Assembly (NCBI GenBank): GCA_902544085.1
Contig: CACCAP010000002.1
Span: 183,850 to 247,849 of the forward strand
DNA from: an uncultured Bacteroidota bacterium
GTDB lineage: Bacteria; Bacteroidota; Bacteroidia; Flavobacteriales; Flavobacteriaceae
DNA length: 64,000 bases
Direction: 5' to 3'
Positions 1 through 7,690 of the stretch are shown in pieces. The position numbers and the translations under genes are program-made. Below the pieces are notes generated by a model that was not told where the DNA came from, made no database searches, and worked only from the letters and a program-made list of their open reading frames with translations. Each line of letters opens with the position of its first letter. The first letter of the stretch is position 1.

Positions 1-536
1 CCTAATTTAGCTACAACAAGTTCATTGGGTGAGTCTTTGTCAAAAACAACAATTGCAAAAGCGCCAACAACTTGATTGAGTGCAATTTGAGTTGCTTTGC
101 CAATTTTTAGTTCCGGATTACTTTTTTTGACTTCTTCAATTAAGTTTACCAATACTTCAGTATCAGTTTCAGATTGAAAAGTATATCCTTTTTCAATTAG
201 AATTTGTTTTATTGAAGCATAGTTTTCAATTATACCATTATGGACAATAAATATTTTTCCATTATTTGAAACATGGGGATGTGAATTTTTGGTATTTGGA
301 ATGCCATGTGTTGCCCATCTTGTGTGACCCATACCTATTGTACAAGAACTTAGATTATCATCATCCATTTTCTTTTCTAGGTCAGCAACCTTTCCTTTAC
401 ATTTTCTCAGGTGACCTTCATTGTTAAACAAAAACGCACCGGCTGAGTCATATCCCCTGTATTCAAGTTTTTTTAAACCATCAATTATAAAATTTTTGGT
501 TGGTTGTTCACCAATATATCCAACTATACCACACAT
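1..536 (-). CDS. glmS: Glutamine--fructose-6-phosphate aminotransferase, N-terminal part (runs off left edge)
   Basis: This enzyme makes glucosamine-6-phosphate from fructose-6-phosphate and glutamine, the entry step to UDP-GlcNAc for peptidoglycan and LPS, in the cytosol. About 178 residues are in the window and all belong to the Ntn-hydrolase glutaminase domain. The start MCGIVGYIG places the catalytic Cys at position 2. It is followed by LEYRGYDSAG, GHTRWATHG and SETDTEVLVNLI, all standard family motifs. The ATG at 536 lies 2 bases after the stop of the upstream acetyltransferase gene, so the two are very likely cotranscribed. The isomerase half lies outside the window. No glmS ribozyme is apparent. 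Confidence 0.96.
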   Translation of the reverse strand, partial: MCGIVGYIGEQPTKNFIIDGLKKLEYRGYDSAGAFLFNNEGHLRKCKGKVADLEKKMDDDNLSSCTIGMGHTRWATHGIPNTKNSHPHVSNNGKIFIVHNGIIENYASIKQILIEKGYTFQSETDTEVLVNLIEEVKKSNPELKIGKATQIALNQVVGAFAIVVFDKDSPNELVVAKL

Positions 537-538
537 AA

Positions 539-940
539 TTAAATCCTCATTATCATTTCAAATTCGTTCTTTTGAAATCCTAATTTTTGATAAAATTTAA
601 GATTTTTTTCACTTGAGCTCAAAACAATTTTATCACAATTATTTTTTTTTGCTTTTTCAATCAGATTATTCACTAAAAGTTTACCAATCCCTTTCCCTCT
701 CTGATTTTCTTTTACAACAACATCTTCAATTATCCCACTCTTTCTGGTTATTTTTTTTATGTAATGAATAGAGGCATAGCCCAACACATTTCCTTTTTCT
801 AAAGCAACTATACCATCAACTTCATCACTTGAGAATATTGATTCATTAATTTTTTTGTCATAGTTTTTACTAAATGAATCAATTAGAATATTGACAACAT
901 CTGTTGAATGAGACTTATCTAAGCTTTCTATAGTTATCAT
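539..940 (-). CDS. GNAT acetyltransferase resembling eukaryotic glucosamine-6-phosphate N-acetyltransferase (GNA1)
   Basis: This is a single GNAT domain of 133 residues. The core runs IEDVVV (about 70-75), then RGKGIGKLL, the acetyl-CoA pyrophosphate loop (about 81-89), then a C-terminal NLKFYQKLGF. This order and wording match the GNA1 family, which carries (H/I)(I/V)EDVVV, RGKxLGKLL and an N-x-x-FYxKxGF tail, better than generic ribosomal-protein or aminoglycoside GNATs. GNA1 acetylates GlcN-6-P, the product of GlmS. The gene sits 2 bases upstream of glmS on the same strand, which supports that substrate. The assignment is from remembered family motifs plus context. A different amine substrate remains possible. 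Confidence 0.75.
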   Translation of the reverse strand: MITIESLDKSHSTDVVNILIDSFSKNYDKKINESIFSSDEVDGIVALEKGNVLGYASIHYIKKITRKSGIIEDVVVKENQRGKGIGKLLVNNLIEKAKKNNCDKIVLSSSEKNLKFYQKLGFQKNEFEMIMRI

Positions 941-998
941 TTGCCCTTAAAATCAATAGTAAATATACCGAAACCATGAGCCTTTAAAAAATTAATTG

Positions 999-1006
999 TA
1001 AATTTG
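999..1006 (+). promoter_or_regulatory. Bacteroidetes-type -7 element upstream of candidate small RNA
   Basis: TAAATTTG is an exact match to the Bacteroidetes TAnnTTTG element. Twenty bases upstream there is ATG (976-978) in the position where TTG is preferred, so the -33 box is imperfect. Transcription would begin near 1011 on the plus strand, where no protein gene follows but a hairpin and an intrinsic terminator do. Confidence 0.4.
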
Positions 1007-1010
1007 TCCT

Positions 1011-1077
1011 GTTGTGAATTCTCGCATCGAGAATTTGTAGAGACCAATGAAGAGCTTTCCTACAGGAGAGCTTTTTT
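1011..1077 (+). ncRNA. Candidate small RNA between gna1-glmS and the GH109 gene
   Basis: Downstream of a -7 element, the plus strand holds a perfect 8-bp hairpin with a 3-base loop (1017-1024 paired with 1028-1035). A second hairpin follows (1053-1060 with 1065-1072) and ends in six T residues. This is the layout of a roughly 66-nt transcript with its own terminator. It is opposite in sense to both flanking genes, which read on the minus strand. Six bases at 1007-1012 are complementary to 1062-1067 and could compete with the terminator if transcription starts earlier. No known RNA family is recognised. The hairpins could instead belong to a minus-strand leader of gna1-glmS. Confidence 0.35.
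1053..1077 (+). terminator. Intrinsic terminator, plus strand
   Basis: An 8-bp stem (1053-1060 with 1065-1072, one G-U pair) with a TACA loop is followed by a run of T to 1077. No plus-strand protein gene lies upstream, so it would serve the candidate small RNA. On the minus strand the hairpin is not followed by a U-run. Confidence 0.5.
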
Positions 1078-1078
1078 A

Positions 1079-2458
1079 TTATGAAACAATTCCTAATTTC
1101 TCAGTTTCTTTCCATTTACCCCTTGTAAAATCAGGAAACTCTTGCGGTTTTCCATCTTCCAAAATCGATTGTTTTGACAGTGGTGCTACAGCAGACCAAA
1201 AACATCCTTCGTAAACATTTTGATCGAGAGGCAATCCATTATTTAGACACTCTACAATCCTATACATCATGATTCCATCCATACCCCCATGACCACTTTT
1301 AACAGTTTTTTCGTTTAGTTCTTTATAAAGTGGATGATCATATTTTTCATAAAGTCTTATTAAATTTTCATTTTCTATCCAAGTGTGATGGTCTTTTGTG
1401 ATATCCTCAAAACCATTTTCTAAAGCAACTCTGGTTGGAAAACCTGCAAGTGTTCCTCTTGTTCCTTGTATTAAATTTAATCTGGTATATGGCCTAGGGC
1501 TTGTTTCATCCCATTGTACTAAAATAGTTCTACCAAGTTTTGTCTTGATTATTGAACTGTTAATATCTCCGTTCTTAAAAGAAATATTCTTCCAGGAATT
1601 GCTCTCACTCAATTTTTCTTGTGAGTATTGGTTTCTTCCAAGTGCTGGACTAGAATAGGAAACAATTTTGTGAAAATTATCCTCTGTTCTGCAAAGATTC
1701 ATGTATTGCGCAACTGGACCTAGACCATGCGTCGGATATATATTTCCATTTTTTTCTCTGTAAAAATCTGTCCTCCAAGACCCCATCCTTGTCTCATCAT
1801 GATCCATTTGCCACCGAAGATCATGGATATACGCAGCTTCACCATGCAATAATTCACCAATAACTCCCTGTCTACACATGTTTAAAAACATCAATTCATC
1901 ACGTCCATAATTTACATTTTCAAGCATCATGCAGTGTTTCTGATATTTTTCAGAAATATTAATTATATCCCACAGTTCATTGAGCTCCAATGAAAATGGA
2001 ACCTCACAAAAAACGTGACAACCTTTTTTAATACACTGTTTAATCATTGGTGTATGACTTTCCCAATCAGTGGAAATGAAAACAACATCGGGCTTAACCT
2101 CATCAATCATTTTAATCCACTCATTTTTGGATCCCCAATAGCTTTTAAGATTTTTTAGGTTATCTGTTATTTGATATAATCTCTCTAATTCTCTTTTTAA
2201 AGTTGATTCGTATATATCACATAGACCAACAACCTCGGTATTATTTAGACTAGCAAAATTTCTTAAATGAGTTCCTCCACGATTGAGACCAATGAATGCA
2301 GCCCTAATGCTGGGAATAGGGTCGGCTTTAAATCCACCAAGATATTTGTCATGATTAGATTGATTAAGATTGTTTTGGCAATTAACGCTGAGGGTTGAAG
2401 CCGCTATTGCACCAAGCGATGAGGTTTTGATAAATTTTCTTCTATTAAAATTTGTCAT
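1079..2458 (-). CDS. Tat-exported GH109-family protein (alpha-N-acetylgalactosaminidase-like, Gfo/Idh/MocA fold)
   Basis: This protein has 459 residues. The twin-arginine signal is RRKFIK at 6-11 with a hydrophobic stretch to about 27. The Rossmann motif is IGLNRGGTHLRN, followed by CEVPFSLEL. It also carries long stretches characteristic of GH109 glycosidases: NYGRDELM, ELLHGEAAYIHDLRW, YPTHGLGPVAQYMN, LVQWDETSPRPY and GHGGMDGIM. GH109 enzymes use a bound NAD+ to hydrolyse terminal alpha-GalNAc by an oxidation-elimination mechanism. The ATG lies directly after the stop of the esterase gene. It is the last gene of a six-gene minus-strand operon. Family membership is judged from remembered motifs, and substrate in this organism is inference. 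Confidence 0.82.
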   Translation of the reverse strand: MTNFNRRKFIKTSSLGAIAASTLSVNCQNNLNQSNHDKYLGGFKADPIPSIRAAFIGLNRGGTHLRNFASLNNTEVVGLCDIYESTLKRELERLYQITDNLKNLKSYWGSKNEWIKMIDEVKPDVVFISTDWESHTPMIKQCIKKGCHVFCEVPFSLELNELWDIINISEKYQKHCMMLENVNYGRDELMFLNMCRQGVIGELLHGEAAYIHDLRWQMDHDETRMGSWRTDFYREKNGNIYPTHGLGPVAQYMNLCRTEDNFHKIVSYSSPALGRNQYSQEKLSESNSWKNISFKNGDINSSIIKTKLGRTILVQWDETSPRPYTRLNLIQGTRGTLAGFPTRVALENGFEDITKDHHTWIENENLIRLYEKYDHPLYKELNEKTVKSGHGGMDGIMMYRIVECLNNGLPLDQNVYEGCFWSAVAPLSKQSILEDGKPQEFPDFTRGKWKETEKLGIVS

Positions 2459-3367
2459 CTATCTCAGGTATTTTTTAAAAAATGACCAAATTTCTTCACT
2501 AGCACTAATATCCATGTTTCCCCATGCACCAGGCCAAGTGTGCCCACCACCGTAAATAGTGTAAAGCCATACTTCATTAGATTGATCTTCATTATAGTTT
2601 TTTTCTAAAATTACGTATGAGTTATCGTTTTGATTAACATTTGCAATTTTTAAAATTTCATTTTTATTACATGAATTTAAATTTGACCAATAGTCAATGA
2701 TTTTGTTTATGTCAGGTGCGCCTCCCCAACCTCCGGCGGCTGACATTGAACCATCCATGGGAACGACATAATCATCCGTTCCAGAAATTTGTAGCACAGG
2801 GATTGGTTTTTCAGGATCACAGTTGTTCCAATCATGGCCACTCATCGTCCCAGTAATACTAGCAATAGCACTGAAAATATCAGATTTATTACAGGCTAGT
2901 GTATAACTCATAAATCCCCCATTAGACATTCCGCTAACAAATGTATTTTCTTTGCTTAAATTATGTTCATTTTGTAAAAAAGTTGCAAGTTTTGATAAGA
3001 AATCAGCATCTTTAACGTTGCTCATTTGTTTAAGATTTGCATTCCAGTGTGTTCTACTTGTGTAATAATTTATAGAACCTTGGGGATAACATACTGCAAA
3101 TCCATTTCTATTAGCAATGTCATTCATTTGAGAATATGTCATGATATTTTTTGCGTTACTTCCGTATCCATGCAATACAAAAATCAGTGGTGCACCATCT
3201 TGAATGTTATTGGGTTTATATAATGTGTATCTCCTAGTAATTCCGTCATGCTCAAATAAATAATCTACTGGATATGAAATTTCAGGTTGATTATTCTCAA
3301 TCTCGTCAATTGTTTCACAGGAATGGGTAAATAGTACTAGTAATAAGAATTTAAAGAAATATCTCAA
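2459..3367 (-). CDS. PHB-depolymerase/feruloyl-esterase-like lipoprotein (alpha/beta hydrolase)
   Basis: The protein has 302 residues. A hydrophobic N-terminus ends at FTHSC (Cys17), so it is probably a lipoprotein. The fold follows the LpqC/PHB-depolymerase pattern: oxyanion segment FVLHGYGSNA (about 64-73), nucleophile elbow GMSNG (Ser148), an Asp in SGTDDYVVP, and the catalytic His in GGGHTWPG near the end. It would hydrolyse ester bonds (polyhydroxyalkanoate, acetyl or feruloyl esters of polysaccharides) in the periplasm or at the surface. It sits between two Tat-exported Gfo/Idh/MocA proteins, which favours a carbohydrate ester over PHB. The substrate cannot be fixed from sequence. Confidence 0.82.
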   Translation of the reverse strand: MRYFFKFLLLVLFTHSCETIDEIENNQPEISYPVDYLFEHDGITRRYTLYKPNNIQDGAPLIFVLHGYGSNAKNIMTYSQMNDIANRNGFAVCYPQGSINYYTSRTHWNANLKQMSNVKDADFLSKLATFLQNEHNLSKENTFVSGMSNGGFMSYTLACNKSDIFSAIASITGTMSGHDWNNCDPEKPIPVLQISGTDDYVVPMDGSMSAAGGWGGAPDINKIIDYWSNLNSCNKNEILKIANVNQNDNSYVILEKNYNEDQSNEVWLYTIYGGGHTWPGAWGNMDISASEEIWSFFKKYLR

Positions 3368-3376
3368 AATAATTGA

Positions 3377-4669
3377 TTAGAAAGAACCAGGTTTCGGTAT
3401 TTTGTAGTAACCATTAGAGTCAGGGAGTGTTGGGGGATTTGAATTCCAACTTAAATCTTTTGGAATCATATTATCATCAGCATTCATTGCCTCTTCCCAC
3501 TCAACAACTTTTCCAGTGTATGTAGCCATTCTTCCCATCACGGATGTCAATGTAGCTTTTGCTCCGTTTTCTCCATCATTTATATAACCTCCATTTCGGA
3601 TACTTTTAAAAAGTTCATTGTGTTCTATTTGGTATGGACTTTCATCGCCTCTTTGATTGTACTGAAACAAGGTATCACCATTGTGGTTTTTTATAATGGC
3701 GTTTCCATTTCCACTTATTTCCAAAACTCCTTTAGTCCCGATAATTGTTTCATTAACTTGTCTGTGTGTATTTGGTTGGTGCCTACATTGACTAGAAACA
3801 ATCGCACCACTTTTATATTTGAATTCAACATAATGATGATCAAATATTTCTCCAAACTTCTTATCCTTTCTAATTTCTCTTCCACCCATTCCTTGTGCTG
3901 TTTCTGGGTATTCATTTAGAAACCAATTTGCCACATCTAAATTGTGAATGTGTTGTTCGCAAATGTGATCACCACAAAGCCAATTGAAATAATACCAGTT
4001 TCTCATTTGATACTCCATTTCAGTTTGATTTATTTCTCTCTCTTTCACCCAAACTCCCGCACTATTCCACCTCACATGAGCAGAAATTATTTTTCCAATG
4101 ATACCACGATCAATTTGTTTTTTTGCACTTAAATAACTTTTCTGGTAACGCCTTTGAAGACCTACTACAACATTCAAATTTTTTTCCTTTCCTTTTCTAG
4201 CAGAATTTAAAACTTGTCGAATTCCATGAGCATCTGTTGCAACTGGTTTTTCCATAAATACATGTTTGTTTTTATCTATGGCATACTCAAAATGAGCAGG
4301 TCTAAATCCAGGCGGACTTGCCAAAATAACTACGTCAGATTTATCAATTGCCTTTTTATACGCATCAAAACCAACAAACTTATTTTTTTCTTTAATATTG
4401 ATTTCCATTTCACCCTCAAACTCATCTTTTATTGCATTTAAGCTTGCTTCCAAACGATCTTTAAAAGCATCAGCTAGAGTAACGAGCTCTACATTGTTAT
4501 CCGCTTTTAAAGCTTGAACAGCAGCACCAGTTCCTCTACCACCACAACCAACAACAGCAATCTTGAGTTTCTTTTGATTAATTTTTTTTGATTTAAAAGA
4601 TAGTTTTGGGAGTATTAAACCTCCTGCAATTAGCGATGAGCTTTTCAAAAAGGATCTTCTGCGAAACAT
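3377..4669 (-). CDS. Tat-exported Gfo/Idh/MocA-family oxidoreductase
   Basis: The protein has 430 residues. The N-terminus MFRRRSFLKSS is a twin-arginine signal with a hydrophobic core to about 22. The nucleotide-binding site is VVGCGGRGTGAA (about 39-50), and the dinucleotide/substrate motif MEKPVATD falls at about 140. The C-terminal half is the alpha/beta substrate domain, with ICEQHIHNLDVANW. The family oxidises or rearranges sugars with NAD(P). Exported members carry the cofactor folded in through Tat. It is cotranscribed with the esterase (9 bases apart) and the FGE-fold gene (19 bases). It differs clearly from the GH109-type neighbour, so the operon encodes two distinct exported sugar oxidoreductases. 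Confidence 0.88.
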   Translation of the reverse strand: MFRRRSFLKSSSLIAGGLILPKLSFKSKKINQKKLKIAVVGCGGRGTGAAVQALKADNNVELVTLADAFKDRLEASLNAIKDEFEGEMEINIKEKNKFVGFDAYKKAIDKSDVVILASPPGFRPAHFEYAIDKNKHVFMEKPVATDAHGIRQVLNSARKGKEKNLNVVVGLQRRYQKSYLSAKKQIDRGIIGKIISAHVRWNSAGVWVKEREINQTEMEYQMRNWYYFNWLCGDHICEQHIHNLDVANWFLNEYPETAQGMGGREIRKDKKFGEIFDHHYVEFKYKSGAIVSSQCRHQPNTHRQVNETIIGTKGVLEISGNGNAIIKNHNGDTLFQYNQRGDESPYQIEHNELFKSIRNGGYINDGENGAKATLTSVMGRMATYTGKVVEWEEAMNADDNMIPKDLSWNSNPPTLPDSNGYYKIPKPGSF

Positions 4670-4688
4670 GCCTTTAATTTAGTGAATT

Positions 4689-5660
4689 TTAATTAATCCA
4701 ATACTTCTTTTTATCATCTTCGTTTGGTGTTTCTAGTGGCCTTACAATTCTAAAACCTAGGAATTGAGCATCTGTATGCCACCACCTACTTCTTGGTATT
4801 TGTGGATCTTGTTTTTTCCATTGTTTATTGGATGAAAACCTTGTCGCACTTCTAACTCTGTAATCTGGGTTCATAAACGAACCACCCTTGACAACTCTTG
4901 GATACAATTTTTTTGCATGATTATAAGGATTGTATAAAATACTATCAGTTTGGTTTGAATATGCTCTTGGATCATACTGATCAAGTGTCCATTCAGAAAC
5001 ATTTCCGTGCATATCAAATAACCCAAAGTTGTTAGGTTTTTTTGTTCCAACTTTTTGATATTTACCATCACTGTTTTTACTGTACCACGCATAATCGTCA
5101 AGAGTTTCTAAATTTTCATCAAAATGATAAGGACCACTTGAACCCGCTCTGCACGCATATTCCCATTCTGCTTCTGTTGGCAGGCGATAATAGTTTCCTG
5201 TCATTGCAGATAACCATTCGCAAAATTTTGATGCTGAAAGTTGCGTCATTGAAATTGCTGGATAACCATCAGTACCCATACCAAAACTCATTTCGACATA
5301 CGGCGTAGTGGCAGAACTAACTCCATCAACATCAATATCAATCTCATTATTGACATTTCTAATTTGATTTTTATCAATTTCTCGATCCATATAGAGTTGA
5401 AATAAATTCCAAGTTGTCTCATGCTTGGCCATCCAAAATGAATCAACAACAACTTTTCTTTGGGGCCCTTCATCAGCTAGCCTATTTTTTTCATTCATAG
5501 GACTCCCCATTTTAAATTCTCCACCAGGTATTGCTGCCATTTCAATGAGAAAATTAGTGCCTGGTATTTTTTGAGAATATTCTACAAAAATTTCTTGAGA
5601 ATTAATATTGATAGCTAAAAAAATAATCGATAGTCTTAAAATTAAAATCAATTTATTCAT
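4689..5660 (-). CDS. Secreted FGE-sulfatase-fold protein without the catalytic cysteines
   Basis: The protein has 323 residues with a cleavable signal peptide (to about 21, ININSQ). The formylglycine-generating-enzyme fold is clear: AIPGGEFKMGSP, RLPTEAEWEYACRAG, DMHGNVSEW, VVKGGSF and GFRIVRP. In true FGE the GGSF motif is followed by a C-x4-C pair. Here the sequence reads GGSFMNPDYRVRSATR, with no cysteine, so it is unlikely to make formylglycine. Non-catalytic members of this fold serve as binding or structural modules, and some perform other oxidations. Its start overlaps the end of the symporter gene by 8 bases, so the two are translationally coupled. Confidence 0.87.
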   Translation of the reverse strand: MNKLILILRLSIIFLAININSQEIFVEYSQKIPGTNFLIEMAAIPGGEFKMGSPMNEKNRLADEGPQRKVVVDSFWMAKHETTWNLFQLYMDREIDKNQIRNVNNEIDIDVDGVSSATTPYVEMSFGMGTDGYPAISMTQLSASKFCEWLSAMTGNYYRLPTEAEWEYACRAGSSGPYHFDENLETLDDYAWYSKNSDGKYQKVGTKKPNNFGLFDMHGNVSEWTLDQYDPRAYSNQTDSILYNPYNHAKKLYPRVVKGGSFMNPDYRVRSATRFSSNKQWKKQDPQIPRSRWWHTDAQFLGFRIVRPLETPNEDDKKKYWIN

Positions 5661-7350
5661 CGGGTGTTCTTAAATTTTCAACAAGTTTTTTAATTTGATT
5701 TGGTGGCTCTTTGGTTAAACTGGATACCAAAATCGAGACAAAAAAGTTTAGCATCATAGCTATTGTTCCAAAACCCTCAGGTGAAACGCCCATAAACCAA
5801 TCTTCTTGGTTACCGCCACCAAACCATCCAAACTTAAATTTTAGCATGTAGTATAGCATTGACGAAATTCCAATTATCATTCCGCTTATTGCTCCTTCTT
5901 TATTCATTCTTTTGTAAAAAATTCCTAATACAATGGCTGGAAAAAATGAAGCTGCAGCTAACCCAAACGCAAGTGCAACTGTGGCAGCAACAAAATCAGG
6001 TGGGTTTATTCCGAAGTAACCCGCTAGAAGAACTGCAAAAAAAGCTGATATTCTAGCTGCAATTAATTCTCCTTTCTCTGAAATATCCTCTTTTAAAATT
6101 TTTCTTCTTACTAATTTTGGACTTATAATTTTTTTTATCAAATCATGGGAGATTGATGATGAGATAACCAGTAGTAGACCAGCTGCTGTAGAAAGAGCTG
6201 CAGCCAGAGCACCTGCCGCTAGTAATGCAATCACCCAATTTGGCAACTGAGCAATTTCTGGATTTGCCATCACCATAATATCCTTATCAATGGTTAACTC
6301 ATTTAATTTCTCATCTCCTAAATATTGAATAATACCATCTTCATTTTTGTCATTAAACTTTAAGAGTTCCGTTTCTTCCCACTTTTTAAACCAAGATGGC
6401 ATGTCAGAATAATTTTTATTTGAAACAGTCTCAATTAAATTTGTTCTGGCAAAAACTGCAATTGCAGGGGCTGTTGTGTAAAGTATAGCAATAAATAAAA
6501 GAGCCCATCCAGCAGATTTTCTTGCATCACTAACTTTTTTTACAGTAAAAAATCTAACTATTACGTGAGGTAAGCCAGCAGTTCCAATCATTAAAGCTGC
6601 AGTTATAAAAAAGATATCAATTTTTGACTTTTCACCCGATGTATATTCACTAAAACCTAATTCTTTGTGTAATCCGTTTAGCTTATCCAGAAGATAAACT
6701 CCATCTTGTGTTTCAGATCCAAAACCAAGCTGAGGAATTGGATTCCCAGTCATTTGTATTGATAAAAAAATTGCGGGTACCATGAATGCAAAAATTAATA
6801 CACAATATTGAGCAACTTGTGTATACGTTATTCCTTTCATACCACCCAAAATTGCATAAAAGAGAACAATACCCATTCCGATAAAAACTCCATTGTTTAT
6901 ATCAACCTCCAGGTATCTTGAAAAAACAATACCAACCCCCCTCATTTGACCAGCAACATAGGTGAATGAGACAACAAGAGCACAAAAAATTGCAACAGTT
7001 CTTGCAGTATTTGAATAATAGCGATCGCCAATAAAATCAGGGACTGTAAATTTTCCAAATTTTCTCAAATAAGGTGCTAGCAATAAAGCAAGTAAAACGT
7101 AACCACCTGTCCAACCCATCAAATAAACTGAACCATCGTAGCCAACAAATGATATGATCCCTGCCATTGAAATGAATGATGCCGCACTCATCCAATCAGC
7201 TGCTGTTGCCATTCCGTTGGCGATTGGATTCACTCCTTTTCCCGCTATGTAGAACTCACTTGTCGAGTTGGTTTTTGACCATATGGCAATTCCAATATAA
7301 AGAGCGAAAGTAAGTCCTATAATTATCCATATTGATAGTTGAAGTGTCAT
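5653..7350 (-). CDS. Sodium:solute symporter, large subunit (ActP-like, DUF4212-associated)
   Basis: This is an inner-membrane transporter of 565 residues with about 13 membrane segments. Family signs are SEFYIAGKGVNPIANGMATAADWMS at the first helices and GDRYYSNTARTVA. There is also a soluble loop between helices (about 290-350) rich in Asp and Glu. This subgroup (VC_2705 type) works with a small DUF4212 subunit, encoded 8 bases upstream. Related members carry acetate or other short carboxylates with Na+. The ester hydrolase in the same operon could release such an acid, which is inference. It is full length. Confidence 0.9.
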   Translation of the reverse strand: MTLQLSIWIIIGLTFALYIGIAIWSKTNSTSEFYIAGKGVNPIANGMATAADWMSAASFISMAGIISFVGYDGSVYLMGWTGGYVLLALLLAPYLRKFGKFTVPDFIGDRYYSNTARTVAIFCALVVSFTYVAGQMRGVGIVFSRYLEVDINNGVFIGMGIVLFYAILGGMKGITYTQVAQYCVLIFAFMVPAIFLSIQMTGNPIPQLGFGSETQDGVYLLDKLNGLHKELGFSEYTSGEKSKIDIFFITAALMIGTAGLPHVIVRFFTVKKVSDARKSAGWALLFIAILYTTAPAIAVFARTNLIETVSNKNYSDMPSWFKKWEETELLKFNDKNEDGIIQYLGDEKLNELTIDKDIMVMANPEIAQLPNWVIALLAAGALAAALSTAAGLLLVISSSISHDLIKKIISPKLVRRKILKEDISEKGELIAARISAFFAVLLAGYFGINPPDFVAATVALAFGLAAASFFPAIVLGIFYKRMNKEGAISGMIIGISSMLYYMLKFKFGWFGGGNQEDWFMGVSPEGFGTIAMMLNFFVSILVSSLTKEPPNQIKKLVENLRTPDE

Positions 7351-7358
7351 AGAAGATG

Positions 7359-7604
7359 TTATGATTTAAACTCTTTATCAAGTTTATTCATCAAATAGAT
7401 GTAAATAAAAATTAGTATTACAAAAGTGTAAATTGAGCCTTGTTGAGCAAACCAGAAACCTAATTTAAAACCAAAAAACTCAATTAAGTTTAGCTGATCG
7501 ACAAGTAATATTCCAAATCCAAATGAAACAATAAACCAAATTGATAGCAGAACTATTAAATAGCTTAGGTTCTTTTTCCAGTATAGTTTGTTTTTAACTT
7601 TCAA
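7359..7604 (-). CDS. DUF4212 small subunit of sodium:solute symporter
   Basis: This 81-residue protein has two membrane helices (about 14-36 and 52-71) and the family hallmark GFWFAQQGSI before helix 2. It is the first gene of the operon and the obligate small partner of the SSS protein encoded downstream. Translation appears to start at TTG (7604). The following KVKNKLYWKKN matches the usual N-terminus of the family, and no better ATG lies upstream. Confidence 0.9.
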   Translation of the reverse strand: MKVKNKLYWKKNLSYLIVLLSIWFIVSFGFGILLVDQLNLIEFFGFKLGFWFAQQGSIYTFVILIFIYIYLMNKLDKEFKS

Positions 7605-7690
7605 CTTAATTACTTCTCAAAATAATAATACTTAAATTAAAATCTAAACTTTTAAAAATAATTTAGATAATGTTTTGTTAAATTTAATCA

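Noticed and set aside
1..940. A glmS ribozyme controlling the gene
   Set aside because: The gene directly before glmS is the acetyltransferase, with only 2 bases between. In the gap upstream of that gene I see two small hairpins but none of the nested pseudoknot arrangement of the glmS ribozyme.
4689..5660. Calling the 4689 protein a second formylglycine-generating enzyme
   Set aside because: The fold motifs match, but the essential cysteine pair after GGSF is absent, so it is described as a non-catalytic relative.
7605..7690. Divergent promoters between the DUF4212 gene and the FGE gene
   Set aside because: AT-rich sequence holds several partial matches (TTATTTTG, TAAATTTA), but none fits TAnnTTTG with a TTG at the right distance, so no promoter is annotated.
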